Source: Pleodorina starrii (lineage: Eukaryota; Chlorophyta; Chlorophyceae; Chlamydomonadales; Volvocaceae). Taken from it: a DNA stretch of 64,000 nt. The DNA is taken from assembly GCA_030267565.1 (NCBI GenBank), contig BRXU01000023.1, forward strand, positions 1,091,001-1,155,000. Reading direction: 5' to 3'. Position 1 is the first letter of the stretch; each line of letters opens with the position of its first letter. Below the pieces are notes generated by a model. The model was not told where the DNA came from. It worked only from the letters and a program-made list of their open reading frames with translations, and did no database searches. Both the position numbers and the translations under genes were made by a program. Below are positions 1 to 13,300 of the stretch, piece by piece.

Positions 1-2657
1 GTTATTATTAATCATTTGTTATTTATAAGAATTTAGGATAGCCCAGCTTCGACAGCTCCATGGTTGGCGGCGCCGAAGAGCCAGGCGGCGGCGTCGCGGG
101 CGGTCGCGCGGGCTGGCGAGCGGGATTCGCGTGTCGTCCGCGCCGCGCCGCGACGGCCGCGACCGCCCTGAGCGGCGAGCGTGCCCGTGCGCGCATGCGG
201 CGCCGTGCACGGCCCAAAGTGGGGATCCGTTCGCCACACAGCAGTTGTTGGAGCCCCTTGCGGACGGAAGGCGTCATCTTGAGCAGTAGTGCTGGGCGAG
301 CGCAGTCGTGGTGGAACGGCGCCGTGCAACCCTAGTCCACCGACCAGCGGGCCGGTGGTTGGACCCACGCCCACGCCGTTCCCGTGGGAAGCGCGGGCGT
401 CCCACCAACTGACAAGCCGTGACAAGCCGCCATTTCGACCCAAGATGCGGGGCAGTATTGCGTCTTTGCGTGGCTGAAATTCCGCGTATGTAGGTGAGCC
501 AGGCCCCTTCCCGCTGCTGCCCGGGCCACAGAGCTGCCTGCGGTACGTTATTGTTGGCTCTGCGGCAGCATGGGCAATGGAGTGGAAGGTGCGGGGCATA
601 TGTAATTTGCGAAACGAACCGTCATCAGTTGCAGCTTGCCCACTGGCTCTCTCCTCCGAACGGCCCATCAGGGGGTCGGGAGTTCAGTGACCTTTGCCAT
701 GGCTACAACAGGTCTGACAGTCGCTACAGAGGCGCTACCGCGGCATGCTTAGATGCCAATATCAGTACAAAAAACTTCAGCTGCGCTACGAAGCGCCGCC
801 AAATCACCCGGCGGCGGCCCCACACCCGTTTCACACTGTTTGGGCAGTTATTGCGCGCGCAACGACCTAGCAGCAACGGGAAACCGCCAATCCTTGCTTA
901 CCTTTGGACAGCGGTCCTTCACCTCATGATGGGTAGGGATGTTGGCGACCGTCGCAGACGTTGCGACGACTGCCTCTTGAACGGCGTTCGGCACGGGGAC
1001 CAAAGCCAGGCAAACTGAAGTTGGCCTGACAAAGGGCAACTAGAGAGTATTCCTACACTGTTTTATATCGTTTCATCAGCAGTACGTGCATTACAGTCAT
1101 CACACGTGCCATTGATTCATATGTCGTTCCATCTGCAGTTGGACTTTTGTCGGCAACTGCCTTGCGTGAAATTCCGCTTGCAAAAATAGTCAGGATAACA
1201 TTATACAGTTGCCATGTACGTCGCTGAAAATGGCCTACTCCGCGAACTAACAGATCTAGCGTTGCAGGATCGCCAGGGCAGGTACCGCTACCGCTTGCAA
1301 CCCGATTCAAGCACCTCCAGACACGGAAAATGACATACTTTCTAAGGATAATTTATATTATTGGTAAAGTATTTTGTCAAAAATATTGGCCGTCTTTGCC
1401 CTCTTTGTCATTGTACTTCGCTTTTTTCATGTGGGAAATACACACGCAGCAAATCCTGCATATTTCACATATATGCTACTATGCCTTATGAGGAAAAGGG
1501 TTTTAGCTTTCAGAAAGCTGGATTGGGGCGGAGCCCCCGCACTGTCAGTACGGGACGTCTGCCGAGTGCAGCGAGGGCGGTTGGTACTTGGTGTAATAGG
1601 TGCTCACAATGGGCACGCCGGATGACCAGGAGGAATCTGGCAGACCATTTTGTCATAAGACACAGCCATCCGCGCCCGTTGAGACGTGTGTGTCGGTGTT
1701 GCTCGCGGCGCAAGGTTGGGGGGCCCACGCTGTCCCTACCTCAAGGTATTTCACAACTAGATCCAAACCCCAAACAAACTGGGCCTTCAAATTGCGCCTT
1801 AAGGCTCGTATCCTTGTCAAGGTCGGGGTCCCGGATGGGAGCACAGCGACGGCTCTACATTGGCCCAGCCAGTACCACACCGAACAGCAACAACAACGGC
1901 AATCACACAACTCGCTCGTGTGCGCTTGACTCTGTTGCCATATCCTGCACATGGTGATTTTAGGTCGTGGACTTTCCAGCGAAAGTTCTCGAGATGGCTG
2001 ATTTCGCGAGGATTTACCTTGACATCCAAGACTCCATTGTATTAGTCCCACAGCTCTGATATTCCGAGTCGCTATTAACACGCAAATGTGGGTGCGGCTG
2101 TTATGCCGCGTTCAAACCATTCTGGCCGGTCAACCACTGCAGCGTGGCCGTACCCTGGCTACAACGTACTGGAGAACTGACCGCGCGCGTATGCCGATAC
2201 GCCTGGCACGCCAAGCTAGGCCGCAGGCAGCAAGCACCCGCCGCTCAGCCGCAGCCGGAAACGGTAGGAACAGGTATGCAGGTACCCCCAACCCCCCGGC
2301 TAAGCTACGGTACGCGTTTTGCCGTGTCCTGGCGCTACAGTACGGCGACCCAAAACCCAAGCAGCAAGCCAACGTTACCGCAATCGTCAGCTCCCGGCGT
2401 TCCGGCGCGGAAATGGGACGGTCCGGAGCCCGGACGGTTGGAGGTAATGACAACAACCTCAACAACAACCTCAACGAACCGTCACAGCGCTGCCGCCCCT
2501 GCCGTTCCCTTCGCCACCACCCACACCACCACCCAGGCCCGCTGGCCCACCGGTTCTACCTATTCCAGGGTCCCCAGGGTGCCAGGGGCTCCTTACTTTG
2601 GCGGGTCTTCTTCCTCAACTAACCACCGCCTCACCTCACCTCACCCAACCACCGCCT
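1..2657. other. Left flank without a supportable gene
   Basis: I see no exon with recognisable protein similarity here. The first ~470 bases are very GC-rich and then composition drops, with AT-rich stretches around 1340-1480. A minus-strand frame stays open over 33-668 and another over 23-277, but neither shows a family motif or convincing splice sites. The right part should contain the 3' UTR of the Obg gene; I did not find an obvious TGTAA signal on the minus strand. Confidence 0.5.
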
Positions 2658-2659
2658 CC

Positions 2660-5600
2660 TCACCAGTCCTTCTCCAGAGCCAGAAGCTCCTCCAAACTCA
2701 GTCCCAGCAGCGCCGCGTCCGGATCATCGGCGGGCGCCATCCGCACCAGCCCCTCCTCCTCCTCCTCCTCTGCCTCCGCCGCCGTCTTCCCCTGGTCCTC
2801 CTCCTCCTCACGGGCCCCCGCGGCACCCACACCACCCTCCGCCCTCCCCGGTGCCGCCTCCGCCTCCGCCGCCGTCGCCGCCGTCGTCGCCTGTGTGGTG
2901 GGCTCATCAGCCAGGCGAAAATCGTCGTCAACGTCGGCGCCGCCGCGCTCCAGCTCGTCCAGTACGGCAGCCAGGGTCTGCTCGTCCAGCGACGCCAGCT
3001 CCACCCACTCGTCGTCGTCGGGCGCGCCGTCGCCGTTGGCGGCGCCGGCGGACAGGTGCTCGTCCAAGTACGACTGCTCTTGCTCGTCCAGTACGTCATG
3101 GAGCTGCGCCAGGGTGGGGGAAGCGAGGTGGTTGGTGGTTGGGGCGCAGTTGCAAGGGCGGAAGAGAGGGAGTCACGACGACGTGTATGTACGACAGATA
3201 CACTGAGACTTGCACTCACCCGTCGCGGCATCCCCGCGCCCGCGTGACCATCCGCGTCGTCCTCATCCGCGGGTGACCCACGGGCCGCTGTGAAGTTGCC
3301 CTGCTCGTCCATAAGCCCCAACTGCCGGCAGCGCTGCATGACGCGCTCCAGCTCCCCCGCATCCAGCTCCTCGGCGGCATCATCGAATGCCGTACGGCCC
3401 CAAGAGTCGTCGCCGCCGGAGGACGGCGATGACGCCAACGCAACACCGCCATCACCGTCGAACCAGCCGGGTGGTGGCGGCGGCGGCGGCGCCAGACCGC
3501 TGCGGGTCGACGACGGCGCGGCCGCCGCCGCCGCCGCTGCCGCGGCGGCTGCGGCCGCGGCCGTGGGTTCGCGCGCCGCCGCCAGCGTATCTGGGGCCGG
3601 CTGTACGATGTCGGGCTCGGAGATGTACGACGCCCCGATGGCCCGCTGCAGCGCCGCCGCCAGCTCCTTCAGCCCCTCACCTGCCGTACGCCGTACACCA
3701 CCACGAGGCGAGCACGGGGAAGGAATGCAGGTTCAACTTCCACGCTGCGCCCGCACACCAGCTCACAATCCCAAACATCGGTATCACGGTATCACGGTAC
3801 CAATATCAGCATGGGCCGCTACGAGGGAAACGGACCTTGACTAGCGCCTTTGCAGCAGCCCTCAAAACCCAAATTCAAATTCAAACCTTAAGCTCAAACC
3901 CAAACGCGAACGCTAGCCCAAACCCACCACCCCAGCTTCCGTCATCCCCACGATTCTCGTCTGTGACGCCCCCGTTTAGCAAATCGCCCCCGTCTAGCCG
4001 TGTGTCCCCGTCTAGTCCTCAGCCGACCCTGAACCAACCCACAGGTCGCTGCGCTGCACGGCACAACCGCCAACGGCTCCAGGGGCGTTGGACCGTCGTA
4101 CGCCCCCTCCGCGTGCTCCGCCGCCTGCCGCCGCGCAGCCTCGCGAATGGCGGCCACCTGCGACCACCACCACCGGAGAGGAAAACCACAACCTCAACCA
4201 CGATCAGCAGCAATAGCATTAGCAGTAGGACCACACGTGTGATTAAGTGGACGAGAAACGCATTCGGTGTTAACGGCATGCGGTTATAATTGCGCGGGGT
4301 GCGTCTCTGCACATTGGGTGCAGATTGGCCCCAACTAGCGCGCTAACAAGAGCAGATCAAGGTCACGGGGTCAAGGCCAAGGTCAAGGTCACCCACCAGT
4401 TGCTGCTGCTGTGGCTGCTCCGACGATTCCGACGTGGAAGTGGTGGTGGTGGTGCTGTTGAGGAGGAGGTCGGTCTTGTTGAGTGCGACGACGTGCGGCC
4501 GGGCGCAGTAGTCGGGGTTGTACATACGGAGCTCCTCCCGTACTGTACGACATCATGGGATACGGCAAAGGGACGTCCCGTACAGTACGACAGTCGGGGT
4601 TGTGCCATCTCCGAAACTGGGAAAGGGGACCTCGCCAGGCTTGTCGGGAGGGGAAGGAAGGGATCAGGGCCTCCACCGCACGACATTGAGTTGCCAAAAG
4701 CCAGACCTACTGTACGAACACCGTGTTTGTACCTCCTGTACGAACACCCTGTCTTACTAAACTCCCCCTCTTGTGGCGCCGCCCGTCACCCCCGCTACTC
4801 CCGCCACCCACCCACCCCCACCCGCATACCATCTTCATTACCCCCCACCCCCTCACCCCCCACCCCGCACCCACCCGCGTAGTAGTCTGTTGCCGGGTCG
4901 GGTCCCGACGCATCAACCACGTGCAGCAACGCCCTTGTACGACGCAGGTGACGAAGAAAGTTACGACCCAGGCCGCGTCCCTTGTGGGCACCTGGGGGGG
5001 AGGGGAGGTGGTATTCGGGATGTCAGCCCAATATGGAGAAGAATTGGGGAATATGGGGGAAAATTGGAAAATTGGAAAAATTGGAAAAATACACGGCCGC
5101 TCGCCCGCCCCTTCTCATCGGAAACCGTTGCCGTACTGTCGTACTGCCGTACTTGCCTTCGATGAGCCCCGGCAGATCCGCCAGCACTGCCCGCGTGGCG
5201 CCTCCCCCCGCTGAGAGGACCCCCAGGTTGGGCATGAGGGTGGTGAAGGGGTAGGGGGCGATGGCGGGGGAGGCGCGGGTGAGGGCCTGGGGGGGCGGGG
5301 GGTGGGAGGTAGGGGGGTAGGGAGGAAGGCGGTGGGCGGAGGGGATGGGTTCGGAAAGGGGCGGAGGAGATGGGGTAAGGTAAGCTATCCACAGGCTGAC
5401 TGGCTGGCGCACGAAGGCCAGAAGGCAAGGGGGCGGGGGACGTGACAAGCAGTCGGAAAGAGCACCGGGGCTGGCTGGCAGGCTGGCGGGCTGGCTGGCT
5501 GGCGGGGGGAGGGTGGATAGACTGAGTATGACGCAGTCCAAACAGGCTAAAGCTGACGGGCCGACAGACGATGTGGAAAAAGCGTAATGGAAAGCGGGAA

Positions 5601-8600
5601 GGATGGACGGATGGACGGGGGGAGGGAGGGGCAAGAGGGGCGGCACCACCCCACACCACATCCCCCGCAACCCGGGTGTAGCCTCGGGCCCCATCGGTTT
5701 CCCCCCCCCCCCATTCCCCGCCCCGCCCCAACAAAACCCTGAATCCCCCCCTATACGTGGATAACCCCCCCACCCACCTTGAGCAGCGAGCTCTTCCCCG
5801 CGTTGGGAAACCCCACCAGCCCCACATCCGCCACAACCCGCAGCAGCAGCGTCAGACTCAGCTGCTGGCCCGCTTGACCCCGACTGTCCGACCGCCAGCC
5901 GTCGTCCTCCACCTCCACCAACTCCACGCCCTTGTTCTGGATTTGGATCCGGTTTGGATTCGAGTTTTTGGATCCGGGTTCCAGGGGAGATGCGGAAAGG
6001 GGATGCGGAAAGGGCGTGCGGAAAGGGCGGGTGGACAGGGCGGGCGATGATAACTCGTACAACCCTCGTCTGCGCGCATGGACCTGTCTGGCCCCACCCT
6101 CCCTGGACCCTCCTCTCTGCCCCCCCCCCTGGACGGGGTCCCTCATTGTGACTAAGCTGCCGTTGGCCCCCAAAGGCACCTCCCAACGATTCATGTGGTA
6201 CGCGCATGTAACAAGCCCAGATCGCGAGGGACCTCCCCTCCCCCCCAAACTCCGACCCGGGGCCGGGGTCGCGGCCGGGTGTCCATTTGAAAGCGAGCCG
6301 CTGGGTCGGGCCAAACACCCTCCCTCCCTCCCTGCTCGGTGGTCGTAACCAGTTACCAACTTCGCATTTCACTGCTACAATCCCCCCGATCCCCGCCCCG
6401 CTCCAGCCAGCCCCCACCCACCCTCGCCTCCCGCTCCGCCCTGCTGATTCGGGCCTGGCGCTGTTGCCGCGAGGGCGCCACCACTCCGTGACCCCCCTGG
6501 CCGCCACGAACCACAGTCAGACGCTGGCCTGGGGTTGGGTGGTTGGGTAGTTGGGGATTGGTTGGTTGGTTGGGAAGGTGAGGTAGTTACAGGGAGCCAG
6601 TCGAGAGCTATGACCAGCGCACCAGTCAGGCTCGGGCGACATGGGAGGATGCAGCGCACATGAGCGGGAAGAGGGGAAAGAATACCAGTCAGCCAGGCAG
6701 GCAGGCAGGTAGGCAGTTAGGCGCTCTCTCGCGAGCATCCGCACGAGCCCCTAACGAGACCGCAGAGCTCGACAAGAGTCGCCCTCGCCGCCCCTCCCCT
6801 GCGCCTGCCAGCAGCTGGTCAGCTTGATTCGTACTGTCACGCTCTTATCCCGCGCCCAGCCCCCTTTCCACCCCTCCCTCCCTCCGTTCCTTCGCTGCGG
6901 CATCTTCTTTGCCCTCCCCTCCCCTCCCCTCCCCCACCCCTTTCCCCTCCCCTCCCCCTCCTACCCGGCTGCAGCAGCTCCCCGAGCAGTGCCCCGGTGC
7001 CCCTTCGCTTCACAACAGTGCCCGGGGGGACCGGAATCTCCAGAGCGGGGGTGTGGGCCTTCTTGATCTGGAGGGGAGGGGAGGGGAAGGGAGGGGCGGG
7101 GAGGGGAGTGGGCGGGGAGGGGGAGGAAAGGAGGGGCGGGGAGAAGGGGTGGTCGGGTGGAACGTTGAGTCGCCGCTTGCTGCCGCCCACACAAGCAAGC
7201 CAAGCGCCCGTGCGCCCCTCAACCCCCCACCCCACCCCCACCACGGCCCACCGCCCGCAGCGCTCCGAAACCTCAATACCCCACACACGGGGGACAACAA
7301 CGCCGAAGTGGAGCCCGCCAGTACACGCCCTCCTCCCTACGTTCCGCCTCTCCCCTCCCCTCCCCGCCCCTTCCCCCTTCCCTCTCTCACATCGCGATTC
7401 CGCTTGGGCCCCCCGCTCCCCGTGTTGGGATTGGCATTGGAGCCGTCGGGCGCACAAAAGGTGCCCGCCACGCCGCCACCCGCCACCCCGGCTGCCGCCG
7501 ATCCCTTGCCGCCTCCGCCTCCGCCTCCCCCTCCTCGCCGCCCTGCTCCTCCCTGCTGGTACTGGTACAGATGCAGCAGCGAATCGACCCCTGGGTCACA
7601 CACAAGAACCACGTCGCCGCCGTCGGCACCGTCGCCGGGGTCACCTTGGGGGAGGGGGGGAGAGGCGGAGCGGAGGGTTGTGCATGGGGAGTCATCCACG
7701 TATAGGGGGGGAGGGGCTGGGGTTGTAGATGTACAGGAAGTGTTCGGTCTCGCCTCTGTCTGCCAAATACAACGACCAATCACCCACTCCCGCTTCCCCT
7801 CCCCCCCGCTTTCACTGCCCGGGGAGCAAGCACTCCTCTCCACCCCTAGCCCCACTCCCCCTCCCCCTCCCGCTCCCGCTTCCCCCCTCCCTCTGCACTC
7901 CCCCACTCCTGCTCACTGGCTGGCAGCCAGATCTGTTTGGGCTGGTTGCCCCCCGGCTTGTACTTGTGGTTGGACACGTAGCGACCCCGACCCGAGGGGA
8001 CAATCTCGCCGTTGCCGCCGCGACCGCTCCTGCAGCGGAGGGGTTGGGAGGGGTGGAGAGGGGTGGGGTGGGGTGGGGGGTCCACCGCAAAGAGCATCCG
8101 CCGTAACGGAGGAGTCGAGGGGAGGGGTAAAAAATGATAACCGCAGCGGAGACGGAGACGGGGAGGGGAGGGAGGGGAGGGGAAGGAGAGGGGAAAGGGG
8201 GGCTAGGGTACGGTACACCAGCCCAAGGAGGCAAACTGACAGGCTGGCAGGCTGACAATGGAAGTTAAAAAGCTTCGAAATGGTTAAAATGGCCTCCCGC
8301 GCCTGGGGCCTTTGCTGTCCTGCGCCCTTGTCCCACCGGCTTCCCCCCGAAGAGCTACGAACCGCCCCCCACACACACCGGCGCCCGCCAACTAACAAAG
8401 AGTCAGGGCGACAACAAGCCACACCAACGCCATGGGGTGGGCCACTCGCAGCCGCCCTCTCCACCACCCCACCCCCTCCCTCCCCACCCCCTCCCTCCCC
8501 ACACCCTCCCTCCCCACACCCTCCCTCCCCACCCCCTCCCTCCCCCCTCCCTCCCCCCTCCCTCCCTCCCCACCCCCTCCCTCCCGCCCCACCCCCACCC

Positions 8601-9745
8601 TCCCTCCCTCCCTCCCCCCTCCCTCCCTCCCCACCCCCTCCCTCCCTCTCCACCCCCTCCCTCCCTCCCCACCCCTCCCGCTCACTTGACGACGATCACC
8701 GCCTCGTCAAAGACCTTGTGGGCCTCCGGCACTTCACCTGTAAACGGACCAAGAGGCGGCCGGACGGGGGACCCATCAGCCTTTCAGCCACCGGCCTCCT
8801 GCCCGTCAGTCTGTCAGTCAGTCAGTCTGTCTGTCTGTCTGTCTGTCCATTGGGTTCACTGGGGGATGCAGCAACAGTCCGTGATCCAGGCGCCGGCTCC
8901 AGACTTCGAGACCCCTTAGCCCCCGGCCCTGACGCCTCTGGCCCAAGCCCTATAACCCAGCCCTGTGGCCCTAGGCCCCGGCCCGGCGGCCGCAGGCACC
9001 GCTCTTTCCCCCCTGCCCCTTCCTTTCCTTCCATCTCCTCCCCTCCCCTCCCCTCCCCCCGCCCCACCTGACTCCGGTTTGAGTGGCAGGCGCTTTCCGG
9101 GAACCGGCGGAGGCGGATCTGGGGCGAGACGGGGGGGGCAAGGGCAGTGAGTGGGTGGTTAGGGTTGGGTGGGTGAGTGGATGGCGGGTGGGGTGCAAGG
9201 TGGTGAGAGGAGTAGGGCAGAAGAAGGGGGTGAAAGAGGGGAGGGCGCGTGCCTGCGGCGTGTGTGCGTGTGTTTGGGGTGGGGCAGAGGGGGGGGCGTG
9301 TGCATGCGCGTCGGTTGCGTTGGTGGTGGTCGAGGCCCCGGCCAGCACAGCGAGAACACATATAAGGGGTTGAGGATAGTACGGCACGTGCGGGCGGGAT
9401 GGCGTGATACAGGGCACCTGGGGCACCCCCACTCGGCCGGGGTGCGGTGTAGGGTCGGAAGACGACGAGCCTCGGGTGGGAGGTGGGGGATGGGGAGCCC
9501 TTACCTGAGCGCGGCGGGGACCATTGCGCTGCGCGTGCAATGTGGGATGATCTGAGGGAAGAAGGGCAGCTGTCGCTGCCACGGATGCTGGTGCTGCTGG
9601 TGGTGGTCAAGCTGCAGGCGCTGCTCCGCATGGGCCCCCCGAGACCACCACATCGCTGAGAGGCGCGGACGGAACCGGCGTGCGACGGAAGGCCCCAGAC
9701 GGCCAATCCGCGATGCGATGTGCCGACCAGCGGCCGCGCTTCCAT
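2660..9745 (-). CDS. Obg-type GTPase, probably chloroplast (ObgC/CPSAR1-like)
   Basis: Predicted 830-residue GTPase of the Obg/CgtA family, which acts in ribosome assembly; the plant homologue ObgC works in chloroplasts. Fourteen phase-consistent exons: 9745-9505, 9118-9068, 8737-8686, 8029-7917, 7644-7391, 7067-6965, 6528-6422, 5936-5778, 5286-5157, 4991-4875, 4542-4397, 4157-4043, 3680-3220, 3103-2660. Residues 1-80 are Ser/Arg-rich and resemble a transit peptide. The glycine-rich Obg fold follows ([45 protein letters not shown]). G motifs are G1 GFPNAGKSS (~349), G2 YPFTT (~372), G3 DLPGLIEG, G4 NKTD and G5 SAAT. The C-terminal ~300 residues are an alanine run plus an acidic tail ([16 protein letters not shown]), longer than in bacterial Obg. 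Intron 9 uses a GC donor (AAG/GCAAGT). Head-to-head with the YacP-like gene. The choice of start is the least certain part. Confidence 0.9.
8124..8160 (+). repeat. Dispersed intron element copy (Obg intron 3)
   Basis: Reads GGGGTAAAAAATGATAACCG then CAGCGGAGACGGAGACG, close to the family consensus. The orientation given is that of the TAAAA-first form; antisense to the gene. Confidence 0.8.
8455..8685. repeat. Poly-pyrimidine/purine tract in Obg intron 3
   Basis: About 230 bases made almost only of CCCTCCC and CCCCACCCC units. On the transcribed sense (minus) strand this is an unbroken run of GGGAGGG-type blocks ending just inside the donor of intron 3. The strand is predicted to have very strong G-quadruplex potential. 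Confidence 0.85.
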
Positions 9746-10340
9746 GTTGACTGGTGCTCGTCGAAGTTTACAGAATGCTCGGCGGCGGCAAGTTTCCGGT
9801 CCCGTGCGCCTTCGTAGTGTGTTTAGGTGGCGTTGGAACCTGACAAACCCTTAATTGATGGGCAGCTGCGGAAAACTCTTTTAGTGGGGCGTAGAGTTCC
9901 AGCTGCAATTTCGGGAGCAGAGCCAACCGCACCCGAGTCAGACGGGTATGTTAACGTGAAAGACGCTCCAGCAGTAATCCAGCATCCGTAAGAATCGATC
10001 GCATTGTCAAGGTCCTGAGAGAAGCGGTTCCAACGACTGGCTCACTGGTCGGTTGACGGTTAAGGTTCCAAATCACGCGGTGCAGGATGCCCTGCTGTGT
10101 TGCACCAGCTGCACCGTTTACCAAGCGATACACCTCTACGCTGTACGCATTATCACTAGTTGCGCTGATGACGCACATTGCCACCTTGCCAAGGCTCTTT
10201 GTATGAGCGGGTTGACTAGTTTTTGCCTAGCTGAAGTGTTGCTAGTTACGGCTGGCGCAATTACTCTAGAATTTCCTTAGTGAAAAGTTCTATATTATCG
10301 TTGCTGCAAGCGCTCGTCATCACTATGCTGATGCCAGTCG
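9746..10340. promoter_or_regulatory. Divergent intergenic region, Obg / YacP-like gene
   Basis: About 600 bases between two predicted start codons pointing away from each other, so it must hold both promoters and 5' UTRs. Composition is closer to 50% GC than the surrounding genes. I see no clear TATA box. Confidence 0.4.
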
Positions 10341-13300
10341 TTGCTTCGCCACAGATGTGTTGAGATGACGCATCCCAGGGCAGCGCTGCGAGTGCATCGC
10401 CACTGCGCATGGCAAATAAGGTTACCTGTGCTCAGGTCAGCGCCCGCTGGCGAAGCGACCCTTCCTCCCCACGGGCCAGCATCCCGGCGCGCAGCGCTCG
10501 TCGCCGCTGCTGGGCGTGGCACCTCCGGCGATAATGGTGGCGCATCGGACAAGCGCTCTGACCAGCAGGTTTGTGGCCCCTTGACCGGCGGTGCCGGTCG
10601 CAGGCACGCCCTCCGATGGCCCATGTGTTCACGGCTTCACGCTGCGTGTGAGGCCGTCCCCGCACGGAATCATCTCGCTATCAGCATACGGGCACCGGAA
10701 CTCATCTGCGCGGACGACCTTCCCTCCCCACCGCCACCGCGGCCCTGCCTGCTTCTGTGCCAAGTCTCGCCTCTGCCGCTCACTCCCACGCTGTCCCCCT
10801 GACCAGCTAGTCAAAACGCACCCCTCACCCCTCTCTCCCTCCCTGGACGTTGCCTCCGTTCCTAACCGCTGCGCTGTAATCCTCAGTTTCCCTCCCTGGA
10901 CTTGCCGTACTGCGCGCTCCTGCACAGGGCGGCGGCCGCGGAGGCAGCGGGGGCCCCGGCGAGCCCCTCGTCCTGAAGGCGGAGGAGCCGACGCGGCGGG
11001 TGTGTGCTAAACACGTCGTTTTGGGGGGTTGCCAGCGACAGCCCGAGAGACGGAGGGAAGGGGGGGAGCACTTACATTGTCTGCTCGGTTTCGCTGTCGT
11101 GCAGTAACTACAAACTGAAGCGGTTGGTTGATTCGACAAGTTTGGCCTCGCTCGCTTTCCTTACTTGCAAAAGGGGGCGCGTGTGGGGCTGCCAACGACC
11201 CGACCCGCGCGCCCCGTTCGTATCCACACACGCGGGACGCCCGCCGATGCATCCGCCCTCCCCGCTTCCCCGCCGCGCACCTCTCTCCCCCCCCACACAC
11301 ACACCGGTTTCCCCCCCACCATTTCCCCTCCGGGCCCCCCCCCTCCCTGGGCTTCCCTCCCTCCCTCCCTCTGCCCCGCTGTCTGTGTATCTCTGTCTCG
11401 TTCGTCTCCACAGCCCTCAGGCCCGCTGCGGCGGAGCGCCTACCGGCGGCGCAAGGATCAGGTGGAGGCCAGCAGGCGGCAGCGTGCTGAGCACCTGGTG
11501 GGGTGGGGTGGGTGGGTGGGGGGTGGCTGGGTGGGGGAGTGGGGGGGTGGCTGGGTGGGTGGTGGCTGGGTGGGGGGGTGGGGGGTGGCTGGGTGGGTGG
11601 GGGGGAGGCAGGAGGTGGGTGGGTGGGAGGCCGGGCGGGCGGGTGGGTGCGTGACCGCCAGGGAGGTGCGGTGTGCGGGTCCCGTCCCCCGGCCCTCCCG
11701 CCGCCTGCTGGGCGCTCCAGGGTGGCCAAACAACCCAGGGGCGCCGCATTAGTTACCCCGAGACCAAGAATTCATCTCATCTGCTGGTGGTGGGAGGGGG
11801 CCCAGTCCCAACAAGCCCGCCCCGGTCAAGCCTTCTGGCGCTCCGCCTGTTTCCAACCCTCACCCGCCCCCCGCACCACCTGCATCTGCTGCCCACACTC
11901 CACGTCTCCGCCCCGCCCCGCCCTCTCCCGCCATCAGGCGGAATTGGAAGCCTCGGCTAAGCGGGCGCGCGTCAAGTAAGTTGGTCTAGGGGAGGGGAGG
12001 GGAAGGCGGTGGAGTGATGGGCGAGGGTACGAGGGGCGTGACCCCGGGGTTCGGAGGGGTAGGGGTCTACGGGTGGGGGGTCAGGGAGTGATATGCTCCT
12101 TTGTATAACAATGAGACACTGTTGGGGGGGAGACTAGGTGGGGGGGAGACTAGGTGGGGGGGAGACTAGGTGGGCCGGGGCCCCCTGAGTACCGGTAGCT
12201 GAGTTGATGGGTGCGTAGCAATCGCACGGTGAGGCGGGCGGGAAAAAGACGATATGGAGTCGATGCACCTCACCTCAGACCGCGGCTCCGACCTTTGATG
12301 GCCCTCCGCCAATCCGCCAGTCCCCTAATCCCAGTCGCCAGCTTGCGCTTGAGGGGGGGCCTGTAAACAAAGCGAACGGAACGTTGCGTCCTTTTGCATG
12401 CTCACCCCCGCCCCCCCTTCCCTGGCCCCCGTCGCCGCGGCACGCCCCCGTCGCGACGTGTGTATGGCGTGTCGTACGGTACACCGTCCACGTGTACGAC
12501 AGCTACATCGGTTCCTCGCCGCCCGCACCCGAGGGTCCCCGCGTGGCCCTCATCGACGGCTACAACGTCATACACGCCTGTCCCGAGCTCAGCCGCCTGG
12601 CGGATTTCAGGATCCAGGTACGGCAAGTGTTTTTATTAAATATGGCATCGCCAGGCTGTGTGCGTTTGTGGCTGTGGCTGTGCGTGACGTTCGGAGGTCT
12701 GCATGGGGGGCAGGTTGCCGGGGTGCTGGGGTTTGGGAGGGTGAAACGTGAGCTGAGGGAATGCCTCCTGGATGATGTGTGGGGGCACGGCCCCGTCAAT
12801 AACCCCGTCACGGTCCCGTGTCAATGTAAGCTCGGAGGATTCGGGGTAAAAGAAAGGAGATACCGCAGCGAAAGAACGGAGCTTGGAGAATTTGGGGTGG
12901 GGTCGCGCTGCTTTCATATCCTCCCTCGCGACCCTCGCCACCCTCGTGTGTATGTGTGTGTATGTGACTATGTGTATGTGTGTGCCTCTGCCTCTTCCGC
13001 TTCCGCTGCCGCTTCCTCAGGACGCACGCTACGCGCTTGACCGCATGGCGGTGGCGTACGCCGCTGCGCACGGCGTGAGGTGAGGTGAGGGGTCCGCGGG
13101 GTTGCGGGTTTGGTTTCGGAGCGCCAGCTGCCCTGCCCTGAGAAGGCTGAGATGCGACGCGCCTGCGGGGAGGGACGGCGCCAGGCCACCTGTGCCACAG
13201 GCCCAGCGGCAACGCCTAGCCGCAGCTTTTGCCGCTCGCCTTTGCGGCGCCTATCGGCCCACATCGGGCCCAGATCGGACCCGACACACATCGGGCCCAC

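Noticed and set aside
33..668. 211-codon minus-strand frame at the window edge
   Set aside because: Overlapped by other open frames, no family signature; composition explains openness.
2144..3247. 367-codon plus-strand frame
   Set aside because: Antisense shadow of the last Obg exons; its composition (Leu/Arg repeats) mirrors the acidic repeat codons on the other strand.
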